This document shows, in pieces, positions 49,615 through 60,583 of a stretch of DNA of 64,000 nt. Within the stretch, counting starts at the first letter, position 1. Each line of letters begins with the position of its first letter. The notes beneath the pieces were generated by a model. It was given only the letters and a program-made list of their open reading frames with translations. It had not been told where the DNA came from and did not search any database. Source of the DNA: Serratia liquefaciens ATCC 27592 (GTDB lineage Bacteria; Pseudomonadota; Gammaproteobacteria; Enterobacterales; Enterobacteriaceae); the NCBI RefSeq assembly GCF_000422085.1, contig NC_021741.1, positions 1 through 64,000 of the forward strand. The letters are read 5' to 3'. Position numbers and translations under genes: made by a program.

Positions 49615-49705
49615 ATGCGCCTCCATGTCTCGCTTCGAAGGTTCAGCATAGCCTGAGTTAGCCGGGGGGAACAATAACCGCCCGAAAGGTTCGGGCGGGT
49701 AAACG

Positions 49706-51634
49706 TTAAAAGGTGGTCCAGTTATCTTCCGCTTCGGCGCTGGCTGCGGGCTTTTTCATCGCTGGTGCCTTGACCACCGTCCCTTTCACGGCGGCCGGTG
49801 CAGAAAGTTCCGCCAAACGGAATACCGAGACGCTTTGCAGTAGCATTTCCGCCTGTTCTTCCAGCGAGTCGGCTGCTGCGGCAGACTCTTCCACCAACGC
49901 GGCGTTCTGCTGAGTGGTGTGATCCATTTCCACAATCGCCTGGCCAATTTGGGCAATACCGCGGGTCTGCTCGTCGGAGGCGGCGGCGATCTCCGCCATG
50001 ATGTCGCGCACATGGGTGACCGACAGGACGATCTGCTCCATGGTGTTGCCGGTGTTTTCCACCAAAGTGGTGCCGGTCTGTACCCGGCTGACCGACTCGG
50101 TAATCAACCCTTCGATCTCCTTTGCCGCCTGGGCGCTGCGCTGCGCCAGGTTGCGTACTTCGCTGGCCACCACCGAGAAGCCTCGGCCCTGTTCACCGGC
50201 ACGCGCTGCTTCCACTGCCGCGTTGAGCGCCAAGATATTAGTCTGGAAGGCAATACCGTTGATCAGGGTGGTAATTTCGGCGATTCGCTGCGAACTGCTG
50301 GAAATGTCGCGCATGGTGCTGACGACGCTTTCCACCAGTTTGCCCCCTTGCTGGGCGGTTTGTGAGGCGTCCGTGGCCAGCTGATTGGCGTGATGGGCGT
50401 TTTCGGCGTTCTGTTTCACCGTGGCGGTGAGCTGTTCCATGCTGGCGGCGGTTTCTTCCACCGCGGCGGCCTGTTGCTCGGTACGGGAGGACAAATCGGT
50501 ATTGCCTGCGGCAATCTCCGCAGCGGCGGTGGACACCTGGCTGACGCCCATCTGGATTTTCTCAATCATGTCGCGCAGGTTCTGGCTCATCGCCGCCACG
50601 GCATTCAGCAATTGCCCCAGTTCATCGCGACGGGTGCTGGTCTGCGCCTGCCGCAGATCGCCACTGGCAATGCGTTCCGCCAGCGCCAGCGTACTTTGCA
50701 GCGGTCGGGTGATTTGCAGCGTGATGCGCCAGGCGATCAGCAGCCCGGCAATGATGGCAACCAGCGTGGTGATGCCCATTTGCAGCTGCGCGGCGTTGAT
50801 ATCGTTATGGGTTTGCGTCAGTTCATCCTGCATAAAGGCGTTGACCAGCGTACCGACTTCCTGCGCGCTGTTGCCCAACTGCTGGCTGATGTTTTGCTCC
50901 TGCTGATAAGCCGGCAGGTAGGCCTGGATACGGTTCTTGTAATCATCAAGCGCGGTCAGCAGCGGTTGGAGCAGAGGACGCTGAGCGTCGTTGAGCCGCC
51001 GGCTGAGCGCGTTGGCCGCGCTACGGGCATCATCTATCGCCGCGACCAGCGGGGCTTCGGACTCGCTGCTCAGGCTCAACAGCAGGCCGCGCGCGCCGTA
51101 GCGCACCAGGGTCAGTTTTTGGTTCAACTGAATGAAGGCCAGCTGCAGGTCGCCATTGGTAAGCTGACGCTCTACCTGATTCAGGCTGTCTTGCACTTCC
51201 GACATGTTCCAGCTTTGGCGCACGGCATCCTTTGCCGCTACCGCCTTCTCGAAAGCGTTTTGCTGCTGCTGGTAGCGGCCGATCAGCTCCATCAAACGCT
51301 GCAGGTCTTTGCGGCTTTGGGGATCCCAGTCCAGGTCCTGACCCTGGTTAATCATCTTCACCGCGTTCTCGATGCTGGTGCGGTTATTTTTCAGGTATTC
51401 AGGCTTATAGGTTTGGCCGAACAGCGCACGGTTGTATTTGGCTTGATTGATCTCGTCATTCAGCTTGTTGCTGAAGTCGATGCGATCGGCGCGGGACTCG
51501 ATGGTATGCAGATACTGTGCGCCGGTTCCGGCGATAATGGCCGTCAGTAACAGCATCAGGCCAAAACCGAGACCGAGCTTTTTACCCACGGTGAGATGAA
51601 CGAACTTTCCTGCCAGTGTTTGCAATGCCGCCAT
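49706..51634 (-). CDS. Methyl-accepting chemotaxis protein
   Basis: A 642-residue transmembrane chemoreceptor. TM1 ([21 protein letters not shown]) lies near residues 20-40, followed by a helical periplasmic ligand-binding domain, TM2 ([16 protein letters not shown]) near 290, a HAMP domain, and the long signalling hairpin with methylation helices and tip [20 protein letters not shown]. The C-terminal NWTTF matches the NWETF pentapeptide that tethers CheR/CheB, so it is a high-abundance-type receptor. No chemotaxis gene adjoins it. ATG 51634 follows GGAAAGGAAAA. Confidence 0.93.
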   Translation of the reverse strand: MAALQTLAGKFVHLTVGKKLGLGFGLMLLLTAIIAGTGAQYLHTIESRADRIDFSNKLNDEINQAKYNRALFGQTYKPEYLKNNRTSIENAVKMINQGQDLDWDPQSRKDLQRLMELIGRYQQQQNAFEKAVAAKDAVRQSWNMSEVQDSLNQVERQLTNGDLQLAFIQLNQKLTLVRYGARGLLLSLSSESEAPLVAAIDDARSAANALSRRLNDAQRPLLQPLLTALDDYKNRIQAYLPAYQQEQNISQQLGNSAQEVGTLVNAFMQDELTQTHNDINAAQLQMGITTLVAIIAGLLIAWRITLQITRPLQSTLALAERIASGDLRQAQTSTRRDELGQLLNAVAAMSQNLRDMIEKIQMGVSQVSTAAAEIAAGNTDLSSRTEQQAAAVEETAASMEQLTATVKQNAENAHHANQLATDASQTAQQGGKLVESVVSTMRDISSSSQRIAEITTLINGIAFQTNILALNAAVEAARAGEQGRGFSVVASEVRNLAQRSAQAAKEIEGLITESVSRVQTGTTLVENTGNTMEQIVLSVTHVRDIMAEIAAASDEQTRGIAQIGQAIVEMDHTTQQNAALVEESAAAADSLEEQAEMLLQSVSVFRLAELSAPAAVKGTVVKAPAMKKPAASAEAEDNWTTF

Positions 51635-51712
51635 AATGATTTTCCTTTCCGGGCGAACGTCAATTGAACAAATCATCGGCAAAGGGCGGTTAAACTTTAG
51701 CGGATTTTAGGC

Positions 51713-51739
51713 AAAAAAATGCCCGCATTACGCGGGCAT
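51713..51739 (-). terminator. Terminator after sodA
   Basis: ATGCCCGC and GCGGGCAT form an 8-bp stem; on the minus strand it is followed by seven T. It lies about 20 bases beyond the sodA stop. Confidence 0.9.
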
Positions 51740-51758
51740 CTTCAGTACCGGGGGCGAA

Positions 51759-52379
51759 TTACTTCTTCGCAGCGAAGCGTGCTGCCGCTTCATCCCAGTT
51801 AACCACGTTCCAGAATGCCTTGATGTAATCTGGACGTTTGTTTTGATATTTCAGGTAGTAAGCGTGTTCCCACACGTCCAGGCCCACGATTGGGAAACCT
51901 GAAGCGCCAGCAACGGCTTCGCCCATCAGTGGGCTGTCTTGGTTAGCGGTAGATACCACGGCCAGTTTGTCGCCTTTCAGCACCAGCCAGGCCCAACCAG
52001 AACCGAAGCGGGTCGCTGCGGCTTTCTCGAACTCTTCCTGGAATTTCTCTACGCTGCCGAAATCACGCTCGATAGCGGCTTTCAGGGAGCCACCCAGCGT
52101 GGTACCGGTTTTCAGGCCTTTCCAGAACAGGCTGTGGTTAGCGTGACCGCCGGCGTTGTTACGCATGAAGGTGCGCTTGTCAGCAGGTACTTTATCCAGA
52201 TCCTGGATCAGTTCTTCAACGCTGTATTGCGCCAGCTCTGGGTAGGCTTCCAGTACGGTGTTGGCGTTGTTAACGTAGGTCTGGTGATGTTTGGTGTGAT
52301 GGATTTCCATCGTCTGCTTGTCGAAATGCGGTTCCAGTGCGTCGTAGGCGTACGGCAGGGATGGCAGTGAATAACTCAT
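51759..52379 (-). CDS. sodA: Superoxide dismutase [Mn]
   Basis: SodA converts superoxide to hydrogen peroxide in the cytosol. The 206-residue product equals E. coli SodA in length and nearly in sequence, with metal ligands in [25 protein letters not shown] and [19 protein letters not shown] and the Gln of NQDSP fit the manganese type. ATG 52379 follows CTGGAG; the upstream in-frame extension is not conserved. A Fur-like box lies upstream. Confidence 0.97.
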   Translation of the reverse strand: MSYSLPSLPYAYDALEPHFDKQTMEIHHTKHHQTYVNNANTVLEAYPELAQYSVEELIQDLDKVPADKRTFMRNNAGGHANHSLFWKGLKTGTTLGGSLKAAIERDFGSVEKFQEEFEKAAATRFGSGWAWLVLKGDKLAVVSTANQDSPLMGEAVAGASGFPIVGLDVWEHAYYLKYQNKRPDYIKAFWNVVNWDEAAARFAAKK

Positions 52380-52460
52380 AATCATCATCTCCAGTGGTGT
52401 ATGGGCGGCGCAATGTTGTGAGCACCGCGTAAGCAGTCGGATCATTATAGTTATTTAAAT

Positions 52461-52479
52461 GATATTGAAAATGATTATC
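52461..52479. promoter_or_regulatory. Fur-box-like site before sodA
   Basis: GATATTGAAAATGATTATC agrees with the 19-bp Fur consensus GATAATGATAATCATTATC at 16 positions. It lies 82 bases before the sodA start and overlaps the last base pairs of fdhD. Fur repression of sodA is known in E. coli. Confidence 0.72.
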
Positions 52480-53335
52480 AATGCCCTACTTGCAGTGTGG
52501 TTTTAATCTGATCAACCAGGCGCTGCGGGTGGGTAAACACCGTGGCGCGGCCGGGTTTGCTGAAGCCGACCAGCGTCAGATTGCTGCGCTCGGCGATTTC
52601 CACGGCCAGCGAGGTTGCCGCAGACACCACGAACAAAATCTCCACGCCACACATCGCGGCCTTCTGCACCATTTCATAACTGGCACGGCTGGAGGTTAAT
52701 ACCGCTCCCTGAGACCAGCCCTGTTTGGCGCGTACGCCAAGCAGCTTGTCCAGGGCGACATGTCGGCCCACGTCTTCGCATCCGCCAAGTACTTCACCCT
52801 GTGGAGATAACCAGGCGGCGGCATGGGTGCAACCGGTCAGTTGCCCAACTTCCTGTACTTCTCGCAGCTGTTTCAATGCGGAGTCGAGATTATCCAGGGA
52901 AAAAGTTTGGGTGAATGGCAGTGCAGGCAGCGGACGGAAAATGTCTGCCAGCTGTTCAATACCGCATACGCCGCAGCCGGTGCGGCCTGCCATGGCGCGA
53001 CGGCGCTCCTTCAAACCGGCAAACCGACGGCTGGAGAGCTCTATTTGCACCTCCAGTCCGTTACAGGTTTGGTTAATCTCTATACTGTAGATATCGCGTG
53101 GCGATTCGATGATGCCTTCCGACAGGGAAAAGCCCAGGGCGAACGCCTCAAGATCTTTGGGCGTGCACATCATCACCACGTGCGAGATGCCGTTATAGAC
53201 CAGCGCGACCGGAACCTCTTCCGCCAGCCAATCCGGCTGTGCGGTGGCGAGTTGCCCGCGTTGATAAACCTGAGCTTGGGTCACCCCTGTGAGCGAGGTC
53301 TCATTTATGTGTTGGTCTGAGTTTATATTGTTCAC
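52478..53335 (-). CDS. fdhD: Formate dehydrogenase sulfurtransferase FdhD
   Basis: FdhD takes sulfur from IscS and transfers it to the bis-MGD cofactor of formate dehydrogenases. The 285-residue product has the essential GCGVCG motif (Cys121, Cys124), [15 protein letters not shown] and [17 protein letters not shown]. It is divergent from the fdo operon whose product it activates, as in E. coli, with a 145-bp promoter region between. Confidence 0.95.
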   Translation of the reverse strand: MNNINSDQHINETSLTGVTQAQVYQRGQLATAQPDWLAEEVPVALVYNGISHVVMMCTPKDLEAFALGFSLSEGIIESPRDIYSIEINQTCNGLEVQIELSSRRFAGLKERRRAMAGRTGCGVCGIEQLADIFRPLPALPFTQTFSLDNLDSALKQLREVQEVGQLTGCTHAAAWLSPQGEVLGGCEDVGRHVALDKLLGVRAKQGWSQGAVLTSSRASYEMVQKAAMCGVEILFVVSAATSLAVEIAERSNLTLVGFSKPGRATVFTHPQRLVDQIKTTLQVGH

Positions 53336-53480
53336 TTAACTGGCACCTGTTTGTAACAACCACATACACGCTGTGGTAATATTGCCACCGCAAAAACAAC
53401 AGTAATTTTAGCGCTTCCCGCTTCGAGGGGGAAAGCGCCATTTGAAACAATGTGACAATCGAGAGTGAAAGGAGACCCCC

Positions 53481-56400
53481 ATGCAGGTCAGCAGAAGGCA
53501 GTTCTTTAAGATCTGCGCTGGCGGTATGGCAGGAACGACGGTAGCTGCGCTGGGCTTTGCCCCGGAAGTGGCGTTGGCGGAAACCCGGCAGTACAAACTG
53601 CTGCGCGCGCGCGAAACCCGTAATACCTGTACGTATTGTTCCGTCGGCTGTGGGCTGTTGATGTACAGCCTTGGTGATGGCGCCAAAAACGCCAAAGAAA
53701 GCATTTTCCACATTGAAGGGGATCCGGATCACCCGGTCAACCGCGGTGCGCTTTGCCCGAAAGGCGCCGGCCTGGTCGACTTCATCCACAGCGAAAGCCG
53801 CCTCAAGTTCCCGGAATACCGGGCGCCAGGTTCGGACAAATGGCAACGCATCAGCTGGGACGACGCCTTCACCCGCATCGCCAAGCTGATGAAAGAAGAT
53901 CGTGACGCCAATTTCATTAAAACCAACGAACAGGGCGTTACCGTCAACCGTTGGCTGAGCACCGGCATGCTGTGCGCCTCTGCCGCCAGCAACGAAACCG
54001 GTTATTTGTCGCAAAAATTTAGTCGCGCTCTCGGCATGCTTGCCGTAGACAACCAGGCGCGTGTCTGACACGGACCAACGGTAGCAAGTCTTGCTCCAAC
54101 ATTTGGTCGCGGTGCGATGACCAACCACTGGGTTGATATCAAGAACGCGAATCTGATTATCGTCATGGGCGGTAATGCGGCGGAAGCGCATCCGGTGGGG
54201 TTCCGCTGGGCGATGGAAGCCAAAATTCACAATAAAGCCAAGCTGATCGTTATCGATCCGCGCTTTACCCGTACTGCATCGGTAGCGGATTTCTATACGC
54301 CAATCCGTTCCGGGACCGACATTGCTTTCCTGTCGGGCGTATTGCTGTACCTGATGACCAACAACAAAATTAACCGCGAATACGTTGAGGCCTACACCAA
54401 CGCCAGCCTGCTGGTGCGGGAAGACTTTGCCTTCGACGACGGCCTGTTCAGTGGCTATGACGCGGAAAACCGCAAATACGACAAAACCACCTGGAACTAC
54501 CAGTTCGACGAGAACGGCTTCGCCAAGCGCGACGTCACGCTGCAAGATCCACGCTGCGTATGGAACCTGCTCAAGGAACACGTCAGCCGTTATACGCCTG
54601 AGGTGGTGACCAACATCTGCGGCACGCCGAAGGAAGACTTCCTCCAGGTGTGTGAATACATCGCCGAAACCTGCGTGGCGGATAAAACCGCATCGTTCCT
54701 GTACGCCCTGGGCTGGACTCAGCACTCGGTCGGCGCACAGAACATTCGTACCATGGCGATGATCCAGCTGCTGCTCGGCAACATGGGCATGGCGGGCGGC
54801 GGCGTTAACGCGCTGCGCGGCCACTCCAATATTCAGGGCCTGACCGATCTGGGTCTGCTGTCGCAGAGCCTGCCGGGCTACATGACGTTGCCGTCGGATA
54901 AGCAACCGGATCTCGAGACTTACCTGAAAGCCAACACGCCGAAGGCGCTGCTGCCGGGCCAGGTGAACTACTGGGGCAACTACCCGAAATTCTTCGTCAG
55001 CCTGATGAAGAGCTTCTACGGTGACAAGGCGCAGAAGGACAACAGCTGGGGCTTTGACTGGTTGCCGAAGTGGGACAAAGGCTACGACGTGCTGCAGTAC
55101 TTCGAAATGATGTCTCAAGGCAAGGTCAACGGCTACTTCTGTCAGGGCTTCAACCCGGTGGCGTCGTTCCCGAACAAGAACAAGGTCGTGGCTTCCCTGT
55201 CCAAACTGAAGTTCCTGGTGACCATAGATCCGCTTAACACCGAGACCTCGAACTTCTGGCAGAACCACGGCGAGTTCAACGACGTCGATTCGTCGAAGAT
55301 TCAGACCGAAGTGTTCCGCCTGCCGTCCACCTGCTTTGCCGAAGAAAACGGCTCTATCGTCAACTCCGGCCGCTGGCTGCAGTGGCACTGGAAGGGCGCC
55401 GATGCCCCTGGCGAAGCGCTGAACGACGGCGAAATCCTGGCGGGCATCTTCACCCGTCTGCGTGAGATGTATGCGCGTGACGGCGGTGCGGTGCCGGAAC
55501 AGGTGTTGAACATGACCTGGGACTACCTGACGCCGGATAATCCTGCGGCCGAAGAAGTGGCGATGGAGAGCAACGGTAAGGCACTGGCGGACATTCTCGA
55601 CGCCGACGGCAAAGTGTTGGCGAAAAAGGGTGAGCAGCTCAGCACCTTTGCTCACCTGCGCGACGACGGCACCACCGCCAGCGGTTGCTGGATCTTCGCC
55701 GGTAGCTGGACGCCGGCCGGCAACCAGATGGCACGGCGGGATAACGCCGATCCGTCCGGCCTTGGCAATACGTTGGGTTGGGCCTGGGCATGGCCGCTTA
55801 ACCGCCGCATCCTGTACAACCGTGCTTCGGCGGATCCGCAAGGCAAGCCTTGGGATCCAAAACGTCAGTTGCTGGAGTGGGACGGTGCCAAGTGGGGCGG
55901 AGTGGATATCCCGGACTACAGCGCCGCCGCACCCGGCAGTGACGTCGGGCCGTTCATCATGCAGCCGGAAGGCATGGGGCGCCTGTTCGCCACCGATAAA
56001 ATGGCCGAAGGGCCGTTCCCGGAACACTACGAGCCGTTCGAAACGCCGCTCGGCACCAACCCGTTGCACCCGAACGTGGTGTCCAACCCGGCGGCGCGCG
56101 TGTTCAAGGACGACCTGGCAGCGATGGGCAAATCCGACAAATTCCCTTACGTCGGCACCACCTATCGTCTGACTGAGCACTTCCACTACTGGACCAAGCA
56201 CGCGTTGCTCAATGCGATCGCGCAGCCGGAGCAGTTCGTGGAAATCGGCGAAAAACTGGCGGAGAAAAAGGGCATCCAGCATGGCGATACCGTCAAGGTC
56301 AGCTCCAACCGTGGCTACATCAAGGCCAAGGCGGTGGTGACCAAGCGTATCCGTACCCTGCAGGTGCACGGCCAAGAGGTCGACACTATCGGCATCCCGA

Positions 56401-56528
56401 TCCACTGGGGTTACGAAGGGGTGGCCAAGAAAGGCTTTATCGCCAACACGCTGACGCCGTTTGTCGGCGACGCCAACACGCAAACGCCAGAGTTCAAGGC
56501 GTTCCTGGTTAACGTGGAAAAGATGTAA
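53481..56528 (+). CDS. fdoG: Formate dehydrogenase-O alpha subunit, selenoprotein FdoG
   Basis: The catalytic molybdenum subunit of a respiratory formate dehydrogenase, exported folded by the Tat system (signal VSRRQFFKICAGG...). It is 1015 residues with TGA at 54066-54068 read as selenocysteine 196: the flanks NQARV and HGPTVASLAPTFGRGAM match E. coli FdoG, where Sec196 binds molybdenum. NTCTYCSVGCG and the following CPKG carry the [4Fe-4S] cysteines. The frame continues intact across the TGA, so this is one gene. It is followed by fdoH, fdoI and fdhE. FdoG is preferred to FdnG because of the fdhD/fdhE context. Confidence 0.97.
54066..54108 (+). promoter_or_regulatory. SECIS element in fdoG
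   Basis: Directly after the TGA, GACCAA (54073-54078) pairs with TTGGTC (54103-54108) and AGCAA with TTGCT around a GTC apical loop. This is the location and shape of bacterial SECIS hairpins bound by SelB. The sequence is also coding, so both constraints act on it. Confidence 0.88.
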
Positions 56529-56540
56529 CGGAGACGAATT

Positions 56541-57440
56541 ATGGCAATGCAATCTCAGGACATCATTCGTAAATCCGCCACCAATGGTTTCACGCCGGCG
56601 CCGCGCGCCCGTGACCACCAGGAAGAAGTGGCCAAGCTGATCGATGTCACTACCTGTATCGGCTGCAAAGCCTGTCAGGTGGCCTGTTCCGAATGGAACG
56701 ACATTCGCGACGAAGTCGGGCACAACGTCGGGGTGTACGATAACCCCGCCGATCTGACCGCCAAGTCGTGGACGGTGATGCGCTTCTCCGAAGTGGAGGA
56801 AAACGGCAAGCTGGAGTGGCTGATCCGCAAGGACGGCTGCATGCACTGCGCCGACCCGGGCTGCCTGAAGGCCTGCCCATCGGAAGGTGCGATCATCCAG
56901 TACGCCAACGGTATCGTCGACTTCCAGTCTGAGCACTGTATCGGCTGCGGTTACTGCATCGCCGGGTGCCCGTTCGACGTGCCGCGCATGAACAAGGACG
57001 ACAACCGGGTGTACAAATGTACCCTGTGCGTCGACCGCGTTGATGTTGGCCAGGAACCGGCCTGCGTGAAAACCTGCCCGACCGGCGCCATTCACTTCGG
57101 TACCAAGGAAGCGATGAAGCAGGTCGCCGCCGATCGCGTCAGTGAGCTGAACACCCGTGGCTATCAGAACGCCGGTCTGTACGATCCGGCGGGCGTGGGC
57201 GGCACGCACGTTATGTACGTGTTGCACCATGCGGACAAACCGCAGCTGTATCACGGTCTGCCGGATAACCCGAGCATCAGCCCGGCGGTCACGTTCTGGA
57301 AAGGCGTGTGGAAACCCCTGGCGGCCATCGGCTTTGCCGCCACCTTTGCAGCGAGCGTGTTCCACTACGTCGGCGTCGGACCAAACCGTGTCGAAGAGGA
57401 AGATAACGACGAGCTGCATGATGAGGAGACGCGCAAATGA
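56541..57440 (+). CDS. fdoH: Formate dehydrogenase-O iron-sulfur subunit FdoH
   Basis: The beta subunit that carries electrons from FdoG to the cytochrome. The 299-residue product has four ferredoxin-type cysteine groups ([42 protein letters not shown]...CVKTCP) for four [4Fe-4S] clusters, and one C-terminal membrane helix ([20 protein letters not shown]). It starts 12 bases after fdoG and overlaps fdoI by four bases. Confidence 0.96.
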   Translation: MAMQSQDIIRKSATNGFTPAPRARDHQEEVAKLIDVTTCIGCKACQVACSEWNDIRDEVGHNVGVYDNPADLTAKSWTVMRFSEVEENGKLEWLIRKDGCMHCADPGCLKACPSEGAIIQYANGIVDFQSEHCIGCGYCIAGCPFDVPRMNKDDNRVYKCTLCVDRVDVGQEPACVKTCPTGAIHFGTKEAMKQVAADRVSELNTRGYQNAGLYDPAGVGGTHVMYVLHHADKPQLYHGLPDNPSISPAVTFWKGVWKPLAAIGFAATFAASVFHYVGVGPNRVEEEDNDELHDEETRK

Positions 57441-58072
57441 AAAAGGAAAAGCGTATTCAGCGCTACAGCGCGCCGGAGCGGATTAACCACTGGATTGTGG
57501 CGTTCTGCTTTGTGTTCGCCGCCATCAGCGGGCTGGGGTTCTTTTTCCCCTCCTTCAACTGGTTGATGAACATTTTCGGTACGCCGCAGCTGGCGCGCAT
57601 TCTGCACCCCTTTGTCGGCGTGATTATGTTTGCGGCTTTCTTGCTGATGTTCCTGCGTTATTGGAAGCATAATCTGATCAATCGCGAGGACATCGTCTGG
57701 GCCAAAAACATCCATAAAATCGCCATGAACGAGGAAGTGGGTGACACCGGGCGTTATAATTTCGGTCAGAAGTGCGTATTCTGGGCGGCAATCATTAGCC
57801 TGGTGTTGCTGTTGGCCAGCGGTGTGGTGATCTGGCGGCCTTACTTTGCGCCGTCGTTCCCGATACCGCTGATCCGCATTGCGCTGCTGGTGCATTCGCT
57901 GGCTGCGGTCGGTCTGATTATCGTGATTATGGTGCACATTTACGCCGCGCTGTGGGTAAAAGGTACCATTACCGCGATGGTGGAAGGCTGGGTGCCGGCG
58001 GCCTGGGCTAAAAAACATCACCCGCGCTGGTACCGAGAGGTCCGCGAGAAACAACAGGAAGACAAACCCTGA
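57437..58072 (+). CDS. fdoI: Formate dehydrogenase-O cytochrome b556 subunit FdoI
   Basis: The membrane gamma subunit that holds two b hemes and reduces quinone. The 211-residue product has four membrane helices with haem-ligand histidines in [52 protein letters not shown]. The ATGA overlaps at both ends (fdoH before, fdhE after by one base) show a tight operon. Confidence 0.96.
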   Translation: MKKEKRIQRYSAPERINHWIVAFCFVFAAISGLGFFFPSFNWLMNIFGTPQLARILHPFVGVIMFAAFLLMFLRYWKHNLINREDIVWAKNIHKIAMNEEVGDTGRYNFGQKCVFWAAIISLVLLLASGVVIWRPYFAPSFPIPLIRIALLVHSLAAVGLIIVIMVHIYAALWVKGTITAMVEGWVPAAWAKKHHPRWYREVREKQQEDKP

Positions 58073-59001
58073 TGAGCATCCGCATCGTTCCTAAAGAGCA
58101 GTTAGGGGCACAGCGCGAGAAGTCCACAACGGCGGAGACCATCCCGCCGTTACTTTTCGCTAATCTGAAAAGCCTGTACAGCCGCCGCGCTGAACGCCTG
58201 CGTAAGCTGGCGACCGACAACCCGCTGGGCGACTACCTGAATTTTGCTGCCCAACTGGCCGAAGCGCAGCACCATGCGTTGCACGACAACCCGCTGACGC
58301 TTGATCTTACCGAAGTCCTGCAACAGGGTGCCGACAGTGGCAAGCCGCCGCTGGATCTGAGCGTTTTCCCGCGTAGCCAACACTGGCACCGGTTGCTGAC
58401 ATCGCTGATTGCCGAGCTACGCCCGCAGGCGCCGGAGCACATTCTGGCGGTGCTGGATAACCTGGAAAAAGCCTCGGCGCACGAGCTGGAATTGTTGGCT
58501 GATGCGTTGCTTAACCAGGATTTCGCCAAGATCGGCAGCGAAAAAGCGCCGTTCATCTGGGCCGCGCTGTCGCTCTATTGGGCGCAGATGGCCAGCCTTA
58601 TCCCCGGCAAGGCGCGCGCCGAATATGGCGAACACCGTCAATTCTGCCCGGTGTGCGGCAGCATCCCGGTTTCCAGCGTGGTGCATATCGGCACCGTCAG
58701 CGGCCTGCGCTATTTGCACTGCAACCTGTGCGAAAGCGAGTGGCACGTGGTGCGGATCAAATGCAGCAACTGTGAGCAGACCCGCGATCTCAACTATTGG
58801 TCGCTGGACACCGAGCTGGCATCGGTTAAAGCGGAGAGCTGCGGTGACTGCGGTACCTACCTGAAGATTTTGTATCAGGAGAAAGACCCGCAGGTCGAGG
58901 CCGTCGCTGATGATTTGGCCACGCTGGTGCTCGACGCCAAAATGGAAGACGAAGGCTTTGCCCGCAGCAGCATCAATCCATTCCTGTTCCCGGGGGAGTG
59001 A
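58072..59001 (+). CDS. fdhE: Formate dehydrogenase maturation protein FdhE
   Basis: A 309-residue cytosolic accessory protein needed for active respiratory formate dehydrogenases. Four CxxC pairs (CPVCG, CNLC, CSNC, CGDC) lie between about residues 185 and 265 and form rubredoxin-like metal sites. It shares its first base with the fdoI stop and ends the fdo operon; palindromic repeat copy 3 follows. Confidence 0.95.
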   Translation: MSIRIVPKEQLGAQREKSTTAETIPPLLFANLKSLYSRRAERLRKLATDNPLGDYLNFAAQLAEAQHHALHDNPLTLDLTEVLQQGADSGKPPLDLSVFPRSQHWHRLLTSLIAELRPQAPEHILAVLDNLEKASAHELELLADALLNQDFAKIGSEKAPFIWAALSLYWAQMASLIPGKARAEYGEHRQFCPVCGSIPVSSVVHIGTVSGLRYLHCNLCESEWHVVRIKCSNCEQTRDLNYWSLDTELASVKAESCGDCGTYLKILYQEKDPQVEAVADDLATLVLDAKMEDEGFARSSINPFLFPGE

Positions 59002-59012
59002 TGATCGGCTAC

Positions 59013-59123
59013 CGGGCTGCGACATTTTAACCTTGGGCAGTGCTCGGCCTCCTCACGTACTGCGTGTACGGCTCCGGGGCCTGTGCGCTGTCCGCACTCA
59101 AACTGTCCTTGCCCGCTACGCCT
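59013..59123. repeat. Palindromic intergenic repeat, copy 3 (after fdhE)
   Basis: A diverged copy of the repeats at 2595-2710 and 44645-44760. GGGCAGTGCTCG, CTCCTCACGTAC, GCGTGTACG and CTGTGCGCTGTCCGC are kept in the same order and orientation, and the outer arms GGGCT / GCCCGCTACGCC are recognisable. The boundaries are approximate. It begins 12 bases after the fdhE stop. Confidence 0.72.
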
Positions 59124-59230
59124 TTAAGGCCGTAAATACCATTAATTTCGGACGGGGATTCTGGCATTCGCCCGGGCGAGTTGCTACGTTTACGCAATGA
59201 CGCGCGAAGCGAAAGGAAAAGGGACAGACG

Positions 59231-59878
59231 ATGTTGAAGACCATTGCGAAATTCACTGCGGTTGCTGTTTTAGCGGCAGGGCTGGCAGCCTGTGACAACA
59301 AGGACGATACCAAGCCGGAGATACCGAAGCCGGATCCCAAACCGACCGTCACGCAGCCTGCACCGCCACCGCCGGCGGTCGAAACTCCGCCAGCGACGCC
59401 CCCGGGGCTGAAAGTCTCGATGCAAAAGGGCAAGATCACCTTTGAATTGCCGCCGGGCTTTAGCGATCAGACTGAGAATAGCGGCATCGTCAACGACAGC
59501 CAGTCCACCATTCAGCGCTTCCTCGACGGGAAATCACGCCAGAGCACCGTCTCTTCCGAAGTGATCCCGCCTGACGGCATGAAGCTCAACGGCAGCGATA
59601 AAATGCTCAAGGACCTGACGCAGAGCATGCTCACCGAACTGGCCGATCGCTATCAAAATATTCGGACCACCAAAGAAGAGAATTTCACCGTCGGCAAGCA
59701 GAAGTTCCATCGGCTGGATACCGAGCAGAGCGTCAGCGGGCAGAAGGTAGTGTCTACCATCATGTTGACGGTGTTCAACAAGCGGGTGGTGACGTTGCAG
59801 ATGCTGTCGCCGGCCAAAACGCCGGAAGCGCACCAGGCGCTGGTCCAGAAGATTATCGACACGCTGGCGGTGCAATAA
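59231..59878 (+). CDS. DcrB-family lipoprotein
   Basis: A 215-residue lipoprotein with a signal ending VLAAGLAAC (Cys21). Asp at +2 is the Lol-avoidance signal, so it should stay in the inner membrane. A proline-rich stretch (residues 27-58, PKPDPKPTV ... PPPPAVETPP) separates the anchor from a DcrB/DUF1795-like domain (KITFELPPGFSDQTENSG; HQALVQKIIDTLAVQ). E. coli DcrB is needed for entry of phages C1 and C6 and affects lipoprotein maturation; this looks like a DcrB relative with an added linker. It lies between fdhE and yibF. Confidence 0.8.
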   Translation: MLKTIAKFTAVAVLAAGLAACDNKDDTKPEIPKPDPKPTVTQPAPPPPAVETPPATPPGLKVSMQKGKITFELPPGFSDQTENSGIVNDSQSTIQRFLDGKSRQSTVSSEVIPPDGMKLNGSDKMLKDLTQSMLTELADRYQNIRTTKEENFTVGKQKFHRLDTEQSVSGQKVVSTIMLTVFNKRVVTLQMLSPAKTPEAHQALVQKIIDTLAVQ

Positions 59879-59911
59879 CAACGTTGTGGTTTGCAAGCGA
59901 GGGGAAGACTG

Positions 59912-60517
59912 ATGAAGCTTATTGGCAGTTACACCAGCCCTTTTGTCCGCAAGATTTCCGTGATGCTGCTGGAAAAGGGGATGGCGTTCGAATTCGTTAA
60001 CGATCCGCCGTATGAACCGGGCAGCCGGGTGGTTGAGCTGAACCCCTTGGCCAAAGTGCCGGTGCTGGTGGCCGATGATGGCGCCGTATTTTACGACTCG
60101 CGGGTGATTGCCGAATACCTCGAAATGTTGTCCGTGGCCCCGGCGTTTTTGCCTGTCGAACGCGCCGCCGCGTTGCGCATACGCCAGGTGGAAGCCTTGG
60201 CCGATGGCGTGACGGAAGCTGCCGCCACGTTGTTTCGAGAGAGCAAACGGGCGTCGGAAAAACAGGACGAAAACTGGATCTTGCGCCAGCGAAACAAGCT
60301 GACGCACGGACTGGATGCGCTGGAAAAACTGGCGCAGGAAAAAACGTTGCTCAATGCCGAAGCGCTGACGCTGGCGGATATTGCTACCGGTTGTGCGCTG
60401 GGCTACCTGAATTTCCGCCGCATCATGCCCAACTGGTGCGTCGAGCGACCGGCGCTGATCAAGCTGGCCGAGCGGCTGTTTGCCCGTGAAAGCTTTGCCC
60501 GCACCTTGCCCCCCTGA
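59912..60517 (+). CDS. yibF: Glutathione S-transferase family protein YibF
   Basis: A 201-residue GST homologue matching E. coli YibF (MKLIGSYTSPFVRKISVMLL; NPLAKVPVLVADDG; ADIATGCALGYLNFRRIMPN). Residues 1-80 form the thioredoxin-like glutathione-binding domain with SYTSPF at the expected active-site turn. Its substrate is unknown. ATG 59912 follows GAGGGG; the upstream in-frame start at 59891 is less likely. It precedes selA as in E. coli. Confidence 0.92.
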   Translation: MKLIGSYTSPFVRKISVMLLEKGMAFEFVNDPPYEPGSRVVELNPLAKVPVLVADDGAVFYDSRVIAEYLEMLSVAPAFLPVERAAALRIRQVEALADGVTEAAATLFRESKRASEKQDENWILRQRNKLTHGLDALEKLAQEKTLLNAEALTLADIATGCALGYLNFRRIMPNWCVERPALIKLAERLFARESFARTLPP

Positions 60518-60525
60518 TTTCCCTC

Positions 60526-60546
60526 ACCCCGCTGCGGCGGGGTTTT
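60526..60546 (+). terminator. Terminator after yibF
   Basis: ACCCCGC and GCGGGGT form a 7-bp stem with a 4-base loop, followed by TTT. It lies 9 bases after yibF and 38 before selA, so selAB may have its own promoter or depend on read-through. Confidence 0.75.
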
Positions 60547-60583
60547 ACTTGATGCGAGACCTCCACACTGAAACCGAGCGACC

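Noticed and set aside
53481..54068. fdoG read as a truncated gene or pseudogene because of the TGA at 54066
   Set aside because: The TGA is at the known selenocysteine codon 196, the frame continues with full similarity, a SECIS-like hairpin follows, and selA/selB are nearby.
53301..57419. A 1372-codon open frame on the minus strand opposite fdhD promoter, fdoG and fdoH
   Set aside because: It is an antisense shadow produced by GC-rich third codon positions. It has no recognisable domains, and the plus strand carries well-conserved fdo genes.
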